Notes: generated by a model not told the origin, from the letters alone. A stretch of DNA of 64,000 nt from Campanula takesimana (GCA_026119855.1 JAOWBW010000428.1:558001-622000), one strand, 5' to 3'. Positions 22,358 through 33,791 are shown, counted from the first letter of the stretch. Made by a program: numbers and translations.

Positions 22358-23981
22358 GTAAAGTGTTTGCAAACTTATTTTTAGAAGCTTTGAGGACACT
22401 TTTGTGTGGGTCAAACTCCCATCCCCCGTTTTCGTCAACTTTTGTGTTTGTTTTGTGTGTGCTGAGTTTCTGTTTGAATCTTTCGGAGTGGAAACTGTTC
22501 TGGATGTGCAATAAACTGGGGCTTGATGATCAGAAGTTGAAAAACTGCAAAAAAAATAATAGCCAGGATGCTATAGCCGTACGGCTATGTTGGGCAGGGA
22601 ACAGAATGTTTCAAAATTTGACAATTTTGTGCAGGACAGAAACATTCTCTGTCCCTTTTGCTTCTGCTTATCCAGGTTCCAAATTTACAGATTTGTTTGT
22701 GCACATTACCTTCTTCTTTTCTAGCCAAAAACTTGGTTTTTAAAGCTTGGTAATGCACAAGTCTTTTTGGACATAAATTTGGGTTTTTAAAGCCTCCTTA
22801 TGCATAACCCATTTTGTAAAAAAAAATTGAATCCTTTTGTTGTGCACAACTTGTTTTACAAATGGTTTTAAAAGGATTGTTTCTTGTGAAGTCTTGACTT
22901 CAAAGGACCTTTGGTTGTGCACAATTTGTTGTATGTACAAGTTTTGGCTTTGTTTGTTCATATGATTCTTGCTTGATTGCTTGTGTAAATAGCTTATTCA
23001 TGCTTGCTCATTTTTGTCGATTATGCTTATTCATGCTTGTTCGTATGTTGATTATACATTGCTCATGATGTTAAAACGAATCGAAAATTTCTATTTTAAC
23101 TCAAAGAGAACATAGAATGGCTTCACACTACGCGCACTTGACCTTGCACACTCCAAATGCCCTTTAAACCTGGGATGGATGCCACGATGCAGCTTGATTG
23201 GTGCTCTTGTGCCCTTCTAGCGCGCACGGGTCCATTCCACCTCCCCTTTCGAGCCGAGTCAACCACACTTGTCCGTGACACAAAAATACCGAGACTTTGG
23301 TTGGTTTTTGGTCTATCTCACGTTACCACGTCCCTAATACGTGTCTGAGATTAATTATGGCCAAGTTAATGCCCGAGTCACGACTCCTTGTGAAAGCAAG
23401 TGTGACCATGGTCAACTTTGACCGGTCCTTGACTTATGCGTTAATGTTGACCGTAATTAACCTAAGTCATGTATTAAGGATAGGGTGACACTGTGTTATC
23501 AAGCCCTAATGAATGGTTCGTACTAATCATCCTTAAGCCCATAGATAAGATTCGAGGCCCTCATCAAAGATGAGGTTTATACCGGAAGTCCCTTAAGTCC
23601 CTAAAACGAATCTCGATCTTACCGGGGCTTAATCATGATTGGAATGGCTCACCATTGGGAATCTTACGATACACTAGACCCTAGTTTGTCTCTTTTGGTC
23701 AGTGGAAGCCGCTTGCCCTATAGGACCTCGCCCGGGACAGTCCATCTTGGGAGTGTGCAAGACAGGTGAAAAAACGAGGGGTCTATAGGCGTAGTGATGG
23801 CCTCCACTGATCCAGGAATTAGATTAGCTGCGAAAAAAGAAGAGAAATCTTTTCCAACCATGTAGGAATAAAAGCTTTTAAATAAGTGTAAGCTTGAATG
23901 AATGAATAATCACGCATTACATGCGTTTGCTCCTTTCTTGCTTCTTGTCTTTGACGCGTCGCATTCTTGCGTTAGCAAACA
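22358..23981 (+). other. Untranslated leader of element F
   Basis: About 1.6 kb without a credible ORF. 23690-23810 (GGAAGCCGCTTGCCCTATAG; GTGATGGCCTCCACTGAT) matches, on the other strand, the leader of element C at 44215-44335, so this block is a shared Tat leader feature. Confidence 0.6.
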
Positions 23982-24740
23982 GCATTTCGTTAAGTCTTTG
24001 GACGGATCCCCGTTATCCTCCAAGACCTACGTAAGGCATTTCGTTAAGTCTTTGGAAGGATCCCCGTTATCCTCCAAGACCTACGTTAAGGCATTTCGTT
24101 AAGTCTTTGGACGGATCCCGTTATCACCAAGACCTCCGTTAAGGCATTTGTAAGTCTGGGACAGATCCCCGTTATCCTCCAAGACCTACGTTAAGGCTTT
24201 CGTTAAGTCTTTGGACGGATCCCCGTTATCCTCCAAGACCTACGTTAAGGCATTTCATTAAGTCTTTGAACGGATCCCCGTTATCCCCCAAGACCTCCGT
24301 TAAGGCATTTCGTTAAGTCTTTGGACGGATCCCCGTTATCCTCCAAGACCTACGTTTAAGCATTTCGTTAAGTCTTTGGACGGATCCCCGTTATCCTCCA
24401 AGACCTACGTTAAGGCATTCCTTAAGTCTTTGGACGGATCCCTGTTATCCCCAAGACCTCGTTAAGGCATTGTGTAAGTCTTTGGACGGATCCCCGTTAT
24501 CCCCAAAGACCTCCGTTAAGGCATTTTGTTAAGTCTTTGGACGGATCCCCGTTATCCTCCAAGACCTACATTAAGGCATTTCATTAAGTCTTTGGACGGA
24601 TCCCCGTTATCCTCCAAGACCTGCGTCAAGGCATTTCGTTAAGTCTTTGGACAGATCCCCCATTATCCTCCAAGACCCACGGTTAAGGCATTTGTTAAGT
24701 CTTTGGACGGATCCCAGTTATCCTCCAAGAAGCCGGTGAA
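23982..24740 (+). repeat. Minisatellite, 14 copies of a 52-57-base unit
   Basis: Units begin with GCATTTCGTTAAGTCTTTGG at about 23982, 24036, 24091, 24144, 24196, 24250, 24305, 24360, 24415, 24467, 24521, 24576, 24631 and 24688. Each contains GGATCCCCGTTATCC and AAGACCTACGTTAAG. A degenerate tail (TCCTCCAAGA, CCCTAGG blocks) runs to about 24980. Length varies by 1-3 bases between units, so it is not coding. Confidence 0.95.
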
Positions 24741-25069
24741 ATGATTTGGATAGACCCCCGTTATCCTCCAAGATGTTCGTTAAACCCTTAGGCGTCCCCT
24801 AGGTCCCTGTTGAGATCTCCGTTAAAACCCCTAGGCGTCATCCCCTAGGTCCCCTTTTTGAGATTCTCGTCAAATCCCTAGGAGTAGTCCCCTAGGAAGT
24901 CAAGTCCTTGGGAGGATCCCGTTATCTTTAAGGAGCCGGTCAAGTCTTTGAATGAATCCCCCGTTGCCCTCCAAGAAGTCGGCTACACCATGGATTCGAG
25001 ATCCCATTTGATCACGTTCACCTTTCACCCGTAGGTCTAAGCTAGCAGTCGTGTCCCTTTGTAGCATGA

Positions 25070-25490
25070 GCATCCACCCAATGATTACCTGAGCCTAAGT
25101 TGCATTTTGTCTCTGCTGCTGCAGCGAGAATGAAATGGAAAAGAGCACCGTGTCACCGCCTGTTCCGCATTGAGTCCAAGGGTTACTCAGCCGCTACAAT
25201 CTCCATGCCGGGAACCTGGAATGACGGGCTCAGAGGAAAATAGTTGGAAAGCAATGCCGCAAATGGTCAGACCAGCCCAACCAAAGAAGAGTTGCTCAAA
25301 GCTTTGGAAGCCTCCATTGATCGGGAAGAGATTACCAGGAAACACTACGAGAAGCACGAGACTGGTTTGTCGGGTCAATGAGACGAAAAGGCGTTAAGGT
25401 TTTGTTTCAGACGGACGGGTCATTCGTTGAGGTTTCTTACCATGAGGAAGGGGTCAAAACCACCCAACCTCCAAGTCGCAACCAAACTCC
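25070..25490 (+). pseudogene. Possible degenerate gag start of element F
   Basis: Three frames hold protein-like segments, the clearest reading TKEELLKALEASIDREEITR, a charged helix with a following stop. Position after the leader fits gag. No capsid or zinc motif is visible before the sequence is cut by a copia LTR. Confidence 0.3.
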
Positions 25491-25873
25491 TGTTGGTAGT
25501 GGTGCCCTAGGCACGTTTAATAAACGTTGTAATTGGTAATCATTTATTTCATATCAATAAAGAGATGTTTTGATTATTATTGTTGTTCATGTTTACTTAT
25601 AATAATCTCCGTCCCTAGTACTTGTTAAGCACTAGTATAAAGGCTAAATGATCATGGGATGATCATGTTAGATTTAGGGTGTGTTACTTGTTTGGAATAA
25701 GGTACTGGACATGACCCGCTGTATGAGATTATGTCATGGTCTATGTCAAACATATATCTCATATTAGTTATGTCATTTGAATCCTTAGACATGAAGTTAT
25801 TATAGTCTTCCACTTGATGAACATTATGTTTGACATATTCAAACGGTACTTTAACCGAGTAGTTATAAAGGGT
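25491..25873 (+). mobile_element. Copia LTR fragment running into the gap
   Basis: TGTTGGTAGTGGTGCCCTAGGC starts abruptly at about 25494 within element F sequence. CCGTCCCTAGTACTTG and AATAAGGTACTGGACATGACCC match landmarks (TTGTCCCTAGCACTTAT; AACAAGGTACTGGATAGACCC) of the LTR at 63749-64000. It is a related but not identical family. It ends at the N gap. Confidence 0.65.
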
Positions 25874-25973
25874 NNNNNNNNNNNNNNNNNNNNNNNNNNN
25901 NNNNNNNNNNNNNNNNNNNNNNNNNNNNNNNNNNNNNNNNNNNNNNNNNNNNNNNNNNNNNNNNNNNNNNNNN
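25874..25973. other. Assembly gap, 100 N
   Basis: Exactly 100 N, the usual placeholder for unknown length, followed by an AT microsatellite (25974-25992). Sequence on the two sides belongs to different elements. Confidence 1.
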
Positions 25974-26600
25974 ATATATATATATATATATATGTATAAA
26001 GAAAAGAAAAGAGAGGCTAGGTGAACACCCGAAAGGGCGCCTAGGCAAAAGGTGAGGAATTTAGTGGTTTTTATGTTTTCACTGGTGTGGCGTCCTATGG
26101 GAGGTTCGGAGATCCGGGTATGATTTATTTTGGAATAGGAGGATTGGTTAGAGAAGTTAGGATAGAAAAACCTCATTTTTTGTTTTGGGAGTCATAAGGG
26201 GGCGTTGGAGCTTTTTATGAGGTAAATCATTGCTAAGGATTATCCTAGCTTTGATTTCTTTTTGAGGGAGAATGTAGTGAAAGATAAGCTTGGGGGAAAC
26301 GTAGGACGTTTTAGATCCCCCTAGCTTTTTGAGTGGGCCCTAGTTGGATATGCGTATTACTTTCTTATTATTGGGGTGCTATCAATTAGGGCCATTTGTC
26401 ATTGATTATTTGTTTTGGGGAGTTATAAGGAGCGGAGTCCTTTACACTCCGATTGATTTTCATTATCCTTGTCTTGATTTTTGGGAGATGTACAGGAGTT
26501 AGGGGTCATTTTCCTCCATGCTACGCTAATAGACCGGAGTTTAGATGTGGGGTTAGGAATATTACTCTGGGACGAGTAATGGTCTAAGCGTGGGGGAATT
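25974..26600 (+). other. 3' internal end of element D with polypurine tract
   Basis: No gene. It ends in GCGTGGGGGAATT (26589-26601), a polypurine tract against the LTR. Plus-strand RNA landmarks such as AAGCTTGGGGGAAACGTAGG recall the downstream end of plant gypsy elements. Confidence 0.55.
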
Positions 26601-27979
26601 TGATGGATCGATTTTATCATACGTTATCTCTACATTTTTCGTTCTAATTTTATGGACTTTTTGATGTAATTTAGAATAGTTTAATGTAATTTTGGTCTAA
26701 TTGTGTTTGAGGAACTTTGTGAGATTATGTGTGTTTTGAGACACTTTTTAGTGTAATGTTGATGTATTGCAAAGTCTTAGAGATTTAAAGGGTTGAAGAC
26801 CAAGAATTGCTCGAGTCGAAGTCAAAGTCAAAGGTCAACCGTGGTCAACCTAGTCAAGGAGGTGAAGAAAAGAAGAAAAATGAAGAAATACAGTTCCAGG
26901 CACTTGGGCGGTCGCCCACTTCATATATGGGCGGTCGCCCACTTTTACTTATCGGCGGCACAATATACTGATGCTTTGGGCGGTCGCCCACACCAGTTCT
27001 GGGCGGTCGCCCACTCTTCCGCACTGATTTTCGGGATTCCTCTCCAAAGCGGGATTTTACCCTATTTTCCTTATTTTTGGCCCTAGTTTCTCTCTAGTAT
27101 ATATATTAGACTACAACCTTTAGTTTGTGGATGTTTTTCTTTTAGGTTTTATCAAAGTTTTCAAGGTGTAATCAAGATTTTGGGATTTATTCATCATCAA
27201 GCGTTTATCCAGGTTTATGGTTTTTAATCTTATTCTTGTGATTCTTGCTATGTCTATGAGTAACTAAATCCCTTGTTCATGGATTGGGTGTAGCACTATT
27301 AAAACTCTATGCTAAATTTGGTTTAATTAAATATCATTCTTGTTCTTGTTCATTGAAATTGATCTTCATTCATTTAGCGGTTTCAACCTTATAGATAGAT
27401 ATTGTTGATCTTTAAATCATTAGGGTTTAAATTATTTCACTAGTGTGGATAGTTTTTACATTGACCTAGATTTCATTGAATAGATTTAATTGAGGACCTA
27501 GGGGACATCAAAAGGATCTAAAATCAATTGTTCCTAAGAACGTATTAAATTATTTGTGTGTGTTTTTGACCTAGCGGAATTCATCACATAAAGATAATAA
27601 AAGGGTTGCAATCCGGTGACCAGACCGTTCCAACTTTTAACTAAGTGAACGATTTCTTGAACAAGTTTGATAATCTTTATTTAAAAATAGCATAGAGTGG
27701 AAATCGTTGTGAACCCCAATCCGTGAATCTTTGTCATCTTGAATTCAATCCTTGCTTGCTTTGTGATCTTCAATCTTAGTTTGTTTTTATTGTTTAGTAG
27801 GTAAAAGTAGTTTAATAAAAAATCAAATCAAAAACCCCCCTTTGGTAACTCTTTTGCACTAATTAAATTCACTTGTTTGTCCAAAAAGTCTCTGTGGGAT
27901 CGACCCTCGCTTTCGTGCGTTACTACTACGGTAACTAGTGCGCTTGCTAGGTATTTATTACTTGGAATTTTATCCATCA
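26601..27979 (+). mobile_element. LTR of element D (probably Ty3/gypsy), 3' copy
   Basis: 1,379 bases from TGATGGAT to ATCCATCA, an 8-base terminal inverted repeat, with a polypurine tract in front. TATATATA at 27098-27105. Near its end lies TGTGGGATCGACCCTCGC, a phrase common in plant gypsy LTRs. It is inserted in family A' ORF3, which resumes at 27980. The partner LTR is not in the window. Confidence 0.75.
26906..27012 (+). repeat. Four GGGCGGTCGCCC boxes in the D LTR
   Basis: Exact 12-base boxes at 26906-26917, 26929-26940, 26978-26989 and 27001-27012, spaced 23, 49 and 23 bases, each followed by CAC or A-C. Each is an inverted repeat (GGGCG-GT-CGCCC). They end about 85 bases upstream of the TATA box. 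Confidence 0.95.
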
Positions 27980-28526
27980 GAAGTCCACCGCTGAGTCTGA
28001 AAAGGACATAGACGATGATTTGGAAGTTCTTGAGCGTGAAGGACACGGTCATGAAGGCGACCGTGTTCCTAGTGACCGCCTAATTGATGATTCTGCTCAA
28101 ATTTTGACCAAGTCTTCAACTCCCTCTCCAGCAAAGCCTAACTCACCTGCTCCTCTGGTCGACCCCATCTCCCATATTTTGACCGCAGTGGAGATGCTTA
28201 CCCAAATCAATCTGGACTCTCAAACCCAGATCTCAAAGCTGACCGCCAACCACGCCGCTCTTCAAGCTGAAATCTCTGAGCTGAAGTCTGCCAATTCTAT
28301 GCTTAAGGACCAGGTTTCTTCTCTTCCCTGTCAAATGATTGAGACCATTAAGGGGGAGAGAGAATATATATCAAAGGATGTATCAGATGCCTTATCCGGT
28401 CAAGCAGGCAGCAGCTCTTCAAGACCCGATCAAGCTGGCAGTTCTCCATGCGCTCTTACCACTTTCCATTCTCTGACCTGTCTGAAGAGGATCTTCAAGA
28501 ATTTGATCGATTCTAGTCAACCATGA
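27980..28526 (+). CDS. Family A' ORF3, C-terminal part
   Basis: Open frame entering from the D insertion point (KSTAESEKDIDDDLEVL) to TAG at 28524-28526, about 180 residues. It is acidic and Pro/Ser-rich at first, then has a clear coiled coil (LTANHAALQAEISELKSANS) and a Ser/Gly tail. The second family B element's ORF3 also ends in a coiled coil, so this is a shared ORF3 end. No ATG is expected because the start is missing. GACCG words occur in the coding strand at about 28052, 28074, 28124, 28182 and 28240. Confidence 0.7.
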
Positions 28527-28917
28527 TTCCATCCTACCGTAACTCTTTTGTAATGACCGTGTGTGGTCATTTTAAACAATTTGTGATGTATATAAAACTT
28601 TATTACTCTTTTGATTCTGCACTCCAATGCTTGAATGGATAGTTTTATGGAGTGTATTGAATGTCTCTGTTTGTCGCATTTTCTCTATTATCGTTATTTT
28701 CTCTAAATGCATAAACTTATATATTTCTATCGCGCTAGGATTAGAATTTTATTTTATCTTTTTAGGATGATAGAAATCTATGGCATTGGCTTAGAGTGTG
28801 CATTGACTTGGGGCATGAAATTAATAAAATTATATTTCTTTAAAACATGTTATTACCAAGTACAATGAATTAGCCTTTGTTATAGTAGGTAATGGTCTCA
28901 ATCAAATAGGGGGAGAT
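28527..28917 (+). other. 3' UTR and polypurine tract of family A'
   Basis: A/T-rich, no ORF, ending in AGGGGGAGAT (28908-28917) directly before the LTR. Confidence 0.75.
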
Positions 28918-30471
28918 TGTTGGGTATGCTTATTATAAACCACTCCTACTACCTAGATTTGATTGATCCCATAACCTAATTTTACTTTTTGTGGACTTTA
29001 GGTTATATTGTAAGAAGTGTTAAAACTTCATTTCTAGAATAGTCCACTTTAGTAGTATAGGCTTTAGATGGATAGGTCTTAAAATTTTCTATGTCTGGAA
29101 AATTTAGTGGTCAATGTCTTGACCGTGAATCACTTGACCGCAAGTCAGTGACCGTGAGCTTCATGGCAAATCTTGTCAGAAGGTCATAGTTGATTCCTCG
29201 ACCGCAAGACACTCGACCGTAAGGTCTCGAACCGCAAGTAAAGATGTCCAAGCAATCCAAGTTTGTTCAAGCTTAACCATGGTCTCACTTATGTCCAAAA
29301 CTATGGTTAGTTTAGAACGTAGCAAAATTCAAATTTCAAATTTGAATACATCTGTTAGTGGGACCACCACTACTCTGCAACAAAAGGACAAATCAGACTG
29401 AGCTCCAATCAGAATTCAACAGCTCATTGTCCTTCATCTTGGAACCCAAGTATTTCAAACGGCTAGTCTCTCATTCAAGGATATAAATAGTCCTAGAGTT
29501 CTTTATTAAACATTGCTGAGATTCAAAGGGAGAAATTGCTGTTGAAATACTTGGTGATTGAAGATCATACTCAAGATTTCCAGAATCATTTGAATCTTCA
29601 AGCTTTCGCCTTCAAACCTTCAAAGATCTCCAGCAACATTTAAGTCATCTCAAGCCTTGCAACACACAAGATTCATTAGGCTCTACAATCACTTAGATTT
29701 TAAAGAGCTTCTGATTCTTACACACACACACTCACCCCCGATTGATCAATCACATAGATTGAATCAATAGGGATACACTGGTCTAAGTCTAGGATTTATT
29801 CTTCATAGAAATTAGGTGTTGATTCAAAGCTTCATCTCTATAATCTGAACACAAGTAAATTAATATACCACCATTCAAAATCCAAGAATGACCATCTTGG
29901 TAAAGGATGTAGATCTTTTCACAGATCGAACCTTCCCAAATACTTGTGTCATTTACTTACTGTTCTTACATTCTGCAATTTACTTTTAAGTATTATTCAT
30001 CTTGTTCTTTATTGTTCATATTAATCTTGTTTGTCGTTTAGTGTTTTGATCTTTCAGATTTATGAATTGTTGTGAATTGTGTTTGTATGTTCTCCACATT
30101 GCCTAATCTAAAATCTGACTAACTTATCTTTTGCCAAAACTTCTAAGACAAAACATTCAATCTCTCAACGATTCTTGACCGCAAGTCTCTTGACCGCAAC
30201 ACTCTGACCGCTTCTCACTCGATCGTAAAACCTTGACCGTGAGTAAGCTCATACTTAGAGATTTTGTCAAAAATAACCTTACATTATTTCTTTTGAAAAC
30301 TTCCGCTGTGCATATTATACCTTGATTGTGTGGTTTTTACTTGACCGCAAAATTCAAGATTGTAAGCACTTGGTTGAATTTGAAAAAGGGTTGAAATTTT
30401 AAGTAGGATATTCACCCCCTCCCCCTCTAGCCTCCATTCTCGTACCCTTGTTTGTGTCTTTGGGACCAAAA
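28918..30471 (+). mobile_element. 3' LTR of family A' SIRE-like element
   Basis: About 1,554 bases starting TGTTGGGTATGCTTATTATA. The end reads GGGACCAAAA where family A has GGGACCAACA, so the terminal CA may be mutated or the edge is off by a few bases. TATAAATA at 29482-29489. Word clusters of GACCGCAAG/GACCGTGAG lie at 29116-29243 (U3) and 30176-30243 (U5), the same two places as in the family A LTR. Confidence 0.85.
29116..29243 (+). repeat. GACCGCAAG word cluster in the A' U3
   Basis: CTTGACCGTGAATC, CTTGACCGCAAGTC, GTGACCGTGAGC, TCGACCGCAAGAC, TCGACCGTAAGG and CGAACCGCAAGT in 128 bases, all in sense orientation, about 240-370 bases upstream of the TATA box. Confidence 0.85.
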
Positions 30472-31791
30472 ATTTGGAAAGCAAAAGAAAGAGTGAGCAT
30501 ATTTTAGAAAGGGCCCGAGAGCAAAAGGGATTAGAGTTTGGGCTGTGTGCCCTATTCACAGCAAAAGAGACATAATCTCTCAGGACAGCAAGCTTCCATT
30601 ACTCTTAAAAGGAACATAAAACCTCGTGTTGGTGAGTTGCGGTCATCGGAGCAAAAAGAGAATACTTTCCTCGGGCTCTGTGAGCTCCTAGGATCATACT
30701 TTCAAACATCAAGTTTTTGGAGAAGGCTTCGGGATGATTTCACCGTCGATGAGATTCTGGATGGCATGTTGGAGATTGAAACAATTCTCTGTGTCATGGC
30801 CCTTTGACTGATGAAATTCGCAATACGCTGAATCGTCCCATCATTTCGGAAGTGGATTTGGTGGCACATAACCTTCCATAGGTTTTAATAAGCCTTGAGC
30901 AACTAGACCATGGAGAATCGTAGTCATAGGTGCATACAACTCATCAAAATGCCTATCATGGTGGCTGTACCTTCTTCGTGAGCCACCTGGTCGGTGGTCC
31001 CCTATGGAATTGACTGACCTTTCACGCGCATCAGAAGAAGAAGCTTTAAATCTTGATTTCCTTGTTGCCGATGTTTGAATAGCCCCAGTACGGACATCCT
31101 CATCAATTCTGAGTCCCACACCACAAATGGAGGAAAAGTCAGTGAATGGAATGTATCGCATCTTATCATGATAGAATGGTTGGAGATTCTTCAGAAAGAT
31201 ACAAATATGTTTAGTCTCATCTGGCCGTACCAAAGTTTGAGCAATCTTCTTATGCCAGCGCTCAGCGAACTCAGAGAAAGACTCATTTTCACGCTATACT
31301 CATGAAGCTAAATCACATTGACTCATCTCCCATACAGAGTTGTCCTTGTACCTTTTCTGGAATTCATCTACAAGCTTATCCCAATTGTCAATCAAACCAG
31401 TGTCTACAGTTATGAACCATTGTTTAGCCGGCCTAACCAAGATCAAGTGGAAATTCGAAGCCATTGCTGTTGTATTTGCCCCACGTGATAGCATTGCGTG
31501 TGCGTACGATTTCAGGTCGGCCATTGGGCAACCTTTACCATCAAATTTCACAACATCAGCATCTTGAAATTGTACAAAAGGGTTGCGGATGGAGCTAATT
31601 ACAGCGAATCAGTAGAGAACTCTCCCTTGCTCATGACCGTTTTCAACATCTTCTTCATCTCCTTGATTTCGAGGTCCTGTTTAGTGGGAGGAGGTTGTGT
31701 AATGTCATTGTTAAGGGCATCTATTTGGGGAATAAAATTGAAACCTCGGGCTTGAGAAGCCCCTTGTTCGGGAAAAGCCCCAGTGGGGTAC
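30472..31791 (-). pseudogene. Gag of Tat-like element G, downstream part
   Basis: Minus-strand continuation of a gag whose N-terminus lies at 46768-46412, beyond the inserted element C. Segments: proline-rich start (QYPTGAFPEQGASQA), Retrotrans_gag capsid-type region (KSYAHAMLSRGAN; WFITVDTGLIDNWDKLVDEF), GLRIDEDVRTGAIQ, and a C-x2-H-x4-H-x4-C knuckle (CEFHQSKGHDTENC, about 30806-30765). At least three frame changes are needed, so it is dead. It is cut at 30471 by the A' LTR. Confidence 0.75.
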
Positions 31792-32926
31792 TGTGAATAC
31801 CCCTTTCCGATGAAGCGACGCATGGGAAGTATCTTGTGATTATTTTTATTTACAAAGGGAATATTCTTAACGACATTAAAATTATGAGAGTCGCCACGCC
31901 GTTTTAATTAAAGCCAAAACATTGAAAAAAGCATTTTTAGTGGGTTCGGGGGTCAAATTACAACAAGAGAAGAATATTGAACGTTATCACTCCTATTGCC
32001 CGAATTGATCGGTCTTTCTATCATGATGAATGTGTTAGTCGTGTGTTAGTGATTTAGACCGGATCCGAAGATTGCCTACGTTCCTCTCAATGTGAGAAGC
32101 TCAGGTCAGCGTAGTTCGCAGAGAATTAGAATAGGCAAAAGAATCGGGATCATGCATAATGAGGGGGAATTACCTAAAGTTTAGGGTTTAGAAGTAGTTC
32201 CTAGATCATCCTCGGGTTGATGAACCCTAGATCATCATCGGCTATGAAATAACATATAATTATGAAGATCACAACCCTAAATATAGCATAAATAAGGTTT
32301 TAATCTATGAACACGAAGAACATGCGAAGAACATATTATGAACATGCAAAGCATATGAATGAAACTATGAATAAACATGCAAGAACATGAATATAAAAGA
32401 TCTACATTAAAAATAATGCAAGAACATGAAGAAAAAGTTAGAGAACATACCTATGTTGGCAAGAAATAAACCTTGGATCTTCTTGAGTGTTTGAATGCTT
32501 AATTAGGGAGAAAATTGTGTTTAAGAACTCCAAAATTCGGACTTAAAGCTCTCCAAATCGGACCCTAAACCAATAGCATGGGATTGGTTTATATAGTAAA
32601 CTGAGGGGAGGATCTGATGGTCCAGATCATCCGGCGCAAAGGTGGCCGCCTGGCCATGATTGAAGCCGGCGACAAGAGTGGCCGCGTGGCCAAGATCAAC
32701 GCGCAGCAAGGTTGCCGCGTGGCCAAGATGCAGGCTGACTTGATTCTTAAGCTAGGGTTTCTGGATGGTTTTAAGGAAACCATGCGTTACCTATTTTGAT
32801 AGATTTTTCCATAAATGAGATATTTCGGGAATCCGGGACAAGTCTTTGCAAGGTTTCTAATTCCTATAAAGTCCTTGTACTTTTGGGAAAGTCCTAATAA
32901 ACTCATTTTCAGGTCGGGTACTAACA
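31792..32926 (-). mobile_element. 3' LTR of element C
   Basis: 1,135 bases, TGTTAGTACCC (minus, 32926) to GGGTATTCACA (31792). TATATAAA (minus) at 32595-32588. GGCCGCGTGGCC boxes at 32640-32728, just upstream of the TATA box in sense. A CCTACG...CGTAG hairpin lies at 32075-32117. A purine tract (GAGGGGC, minus) adjoins at 32936-32930. Confidence 0.95.
32640..32728. repeat. GGCCGCGTGGCC boxes in the C LTR
   Basis: GTGGCCGCCTGGCCA, GTGGCCGCGTGGCCAAG and TTGCCGCGTGGCCAAG in 89 bases; the 5' LTR has the same three at 46121-46206, the last as TTGGCCGCGTGGCCAAG. Full box TTGGCCGCGTGGCCAA is an inverted repeat with 6-base arms. About 45-140 bases upstream of the TATA box. Confidence 0.9.
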
Positions 32927-33048
32927 GTAGCCCCTCGGCGACGCTTCTTGCAAGGCAATGTGGGGTCGACGATAAAAGAAGGATCCGTCTGAAACATGAG
33001 TTTCAAAACAGACGAAAGGTAAGGGAACGGCTGAACCTTGGCAGGCGA

Positions 33049-33250
33049 CCTACGTATCCGCGGGGGAATCAAGCCAAACGTAGTTCAAATCTGATGGGAA
33101 ATTGGGACTGATTGTCCTCTGATGGGGAGCAACGTCTTCTGCTGGGGAAAATGCACCTGCTGGGGATGAGAGATGACCGCGTCGGTCGGATGGCTGGACC
33201 TTTTCAGGTTTCCTACGTATCCTCCGAGGAATCAAGCCAAACGTAGTTCA
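33049..33250 (+). other. Two CCTACG...CGTAGTT hairpin modules
   Basis: 33049-33086 reads CCTACGTATCCGCGGGGGAA then TCAAGCCAAACGTAGTTC; 33212-33250 is the same but with TCCTCCGAGGA inside. Outer stem CTACGT/ACGTAG, inner stem TCC/GGA or CCT/AGG. Each is preceded by a short CCTT...AGG element. Further copies: 32075-32117, 38275-38327, 45553-45595. Confidence 0.8.
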
Positions 33251-33446
33251 GAGCTATTGGGGAAAGACGAGACATCGAACTTCTGCTGCGGATAATAAAC
33301 CTACGGATACTATCTTGTATGAAGAACGAACATTCATAAGTAATGAAGTTATTTGGGAAAAATAAAGACTACGTTGTCTAAATAATCCCAAGATGGAATG
33401 GTAAACGCAATCAGGATCGCCAGGGTTCCTGCCGATTGCGCTAAAG

Positions 33447-33791
33447 TAATAGATGTTGGATCTCTCGCGAACAGAAACGCCGAGGCTTCTGCCAACCACG
33501 ATCGATCAGGGATACGTATGTCATAGAGGCGCCGAAGTCTCTACGATCATGCAAATCCTAATAATAGATGCCGGATCTCTCGCAGACAGAAACGCCGAGG
33601 CTTCTGCCAACCACGATCGATCAAGGATACGTATGTTATAGAGGCGCCGAAGTCTCTACAACCATACGAATCCTAATAATAGATGCTGGATCTCTCGCAA
33701 ACAGAAACGCCGAGGCTTCTGCCAACCACGATCGATCTAGGATGCATATGACATAGAGGCGCCGAAGTCTCTACAACCATACGAATCCTAA
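33447..33791. repeat. Tandem triplicate, 115-base unit
   Basis: Units start TAATAGATG at 33447, 33562 and 33677, each with CTCTCGC, ACAGAAACGCCGAGGCTTCT, CACGATCGATC and GAGGCGCCGAAGTCTCTAC. Copies are about 95 percent alike by eye. Confidence 0.95.

Larger units (their letters stand above)
27980..30471 (+). mobile_element. SIRE-like element, family A', 3' part
   Basis: Plus-strand ORF3 end, 3' UTR, polypurine tract and a full 3' LTR. The 5' part lies beyond element D and the gap. Its LTR is the family A LTR with the same ends and length, but its repeated word is GACCGCAAG where the 5' copy in this window has CTACCGCAT. It abuts G gag sequence at about 30472. Confidence 0.85.

Noticed and set aside
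22137..22743. ORFs of 124 and 165 residues around the element F LTR end
   Set aside because: They cross the LTR/PBS border on opposite strands and show no domain.
23982..24740. Regularly spaced repeats resembling a CRISPR array
   Set aside because: Units are contiguous with no unique spacers, and the sequence is a plant retroelement leader.
25652..26176. ORFs spanning the N run
   Set aside because: They exist only because N codons are read as open; no protein support.
33453..33756. Two near-identical 62-residue ORFs
   Set aside because: The same 115-base repeat read twice.
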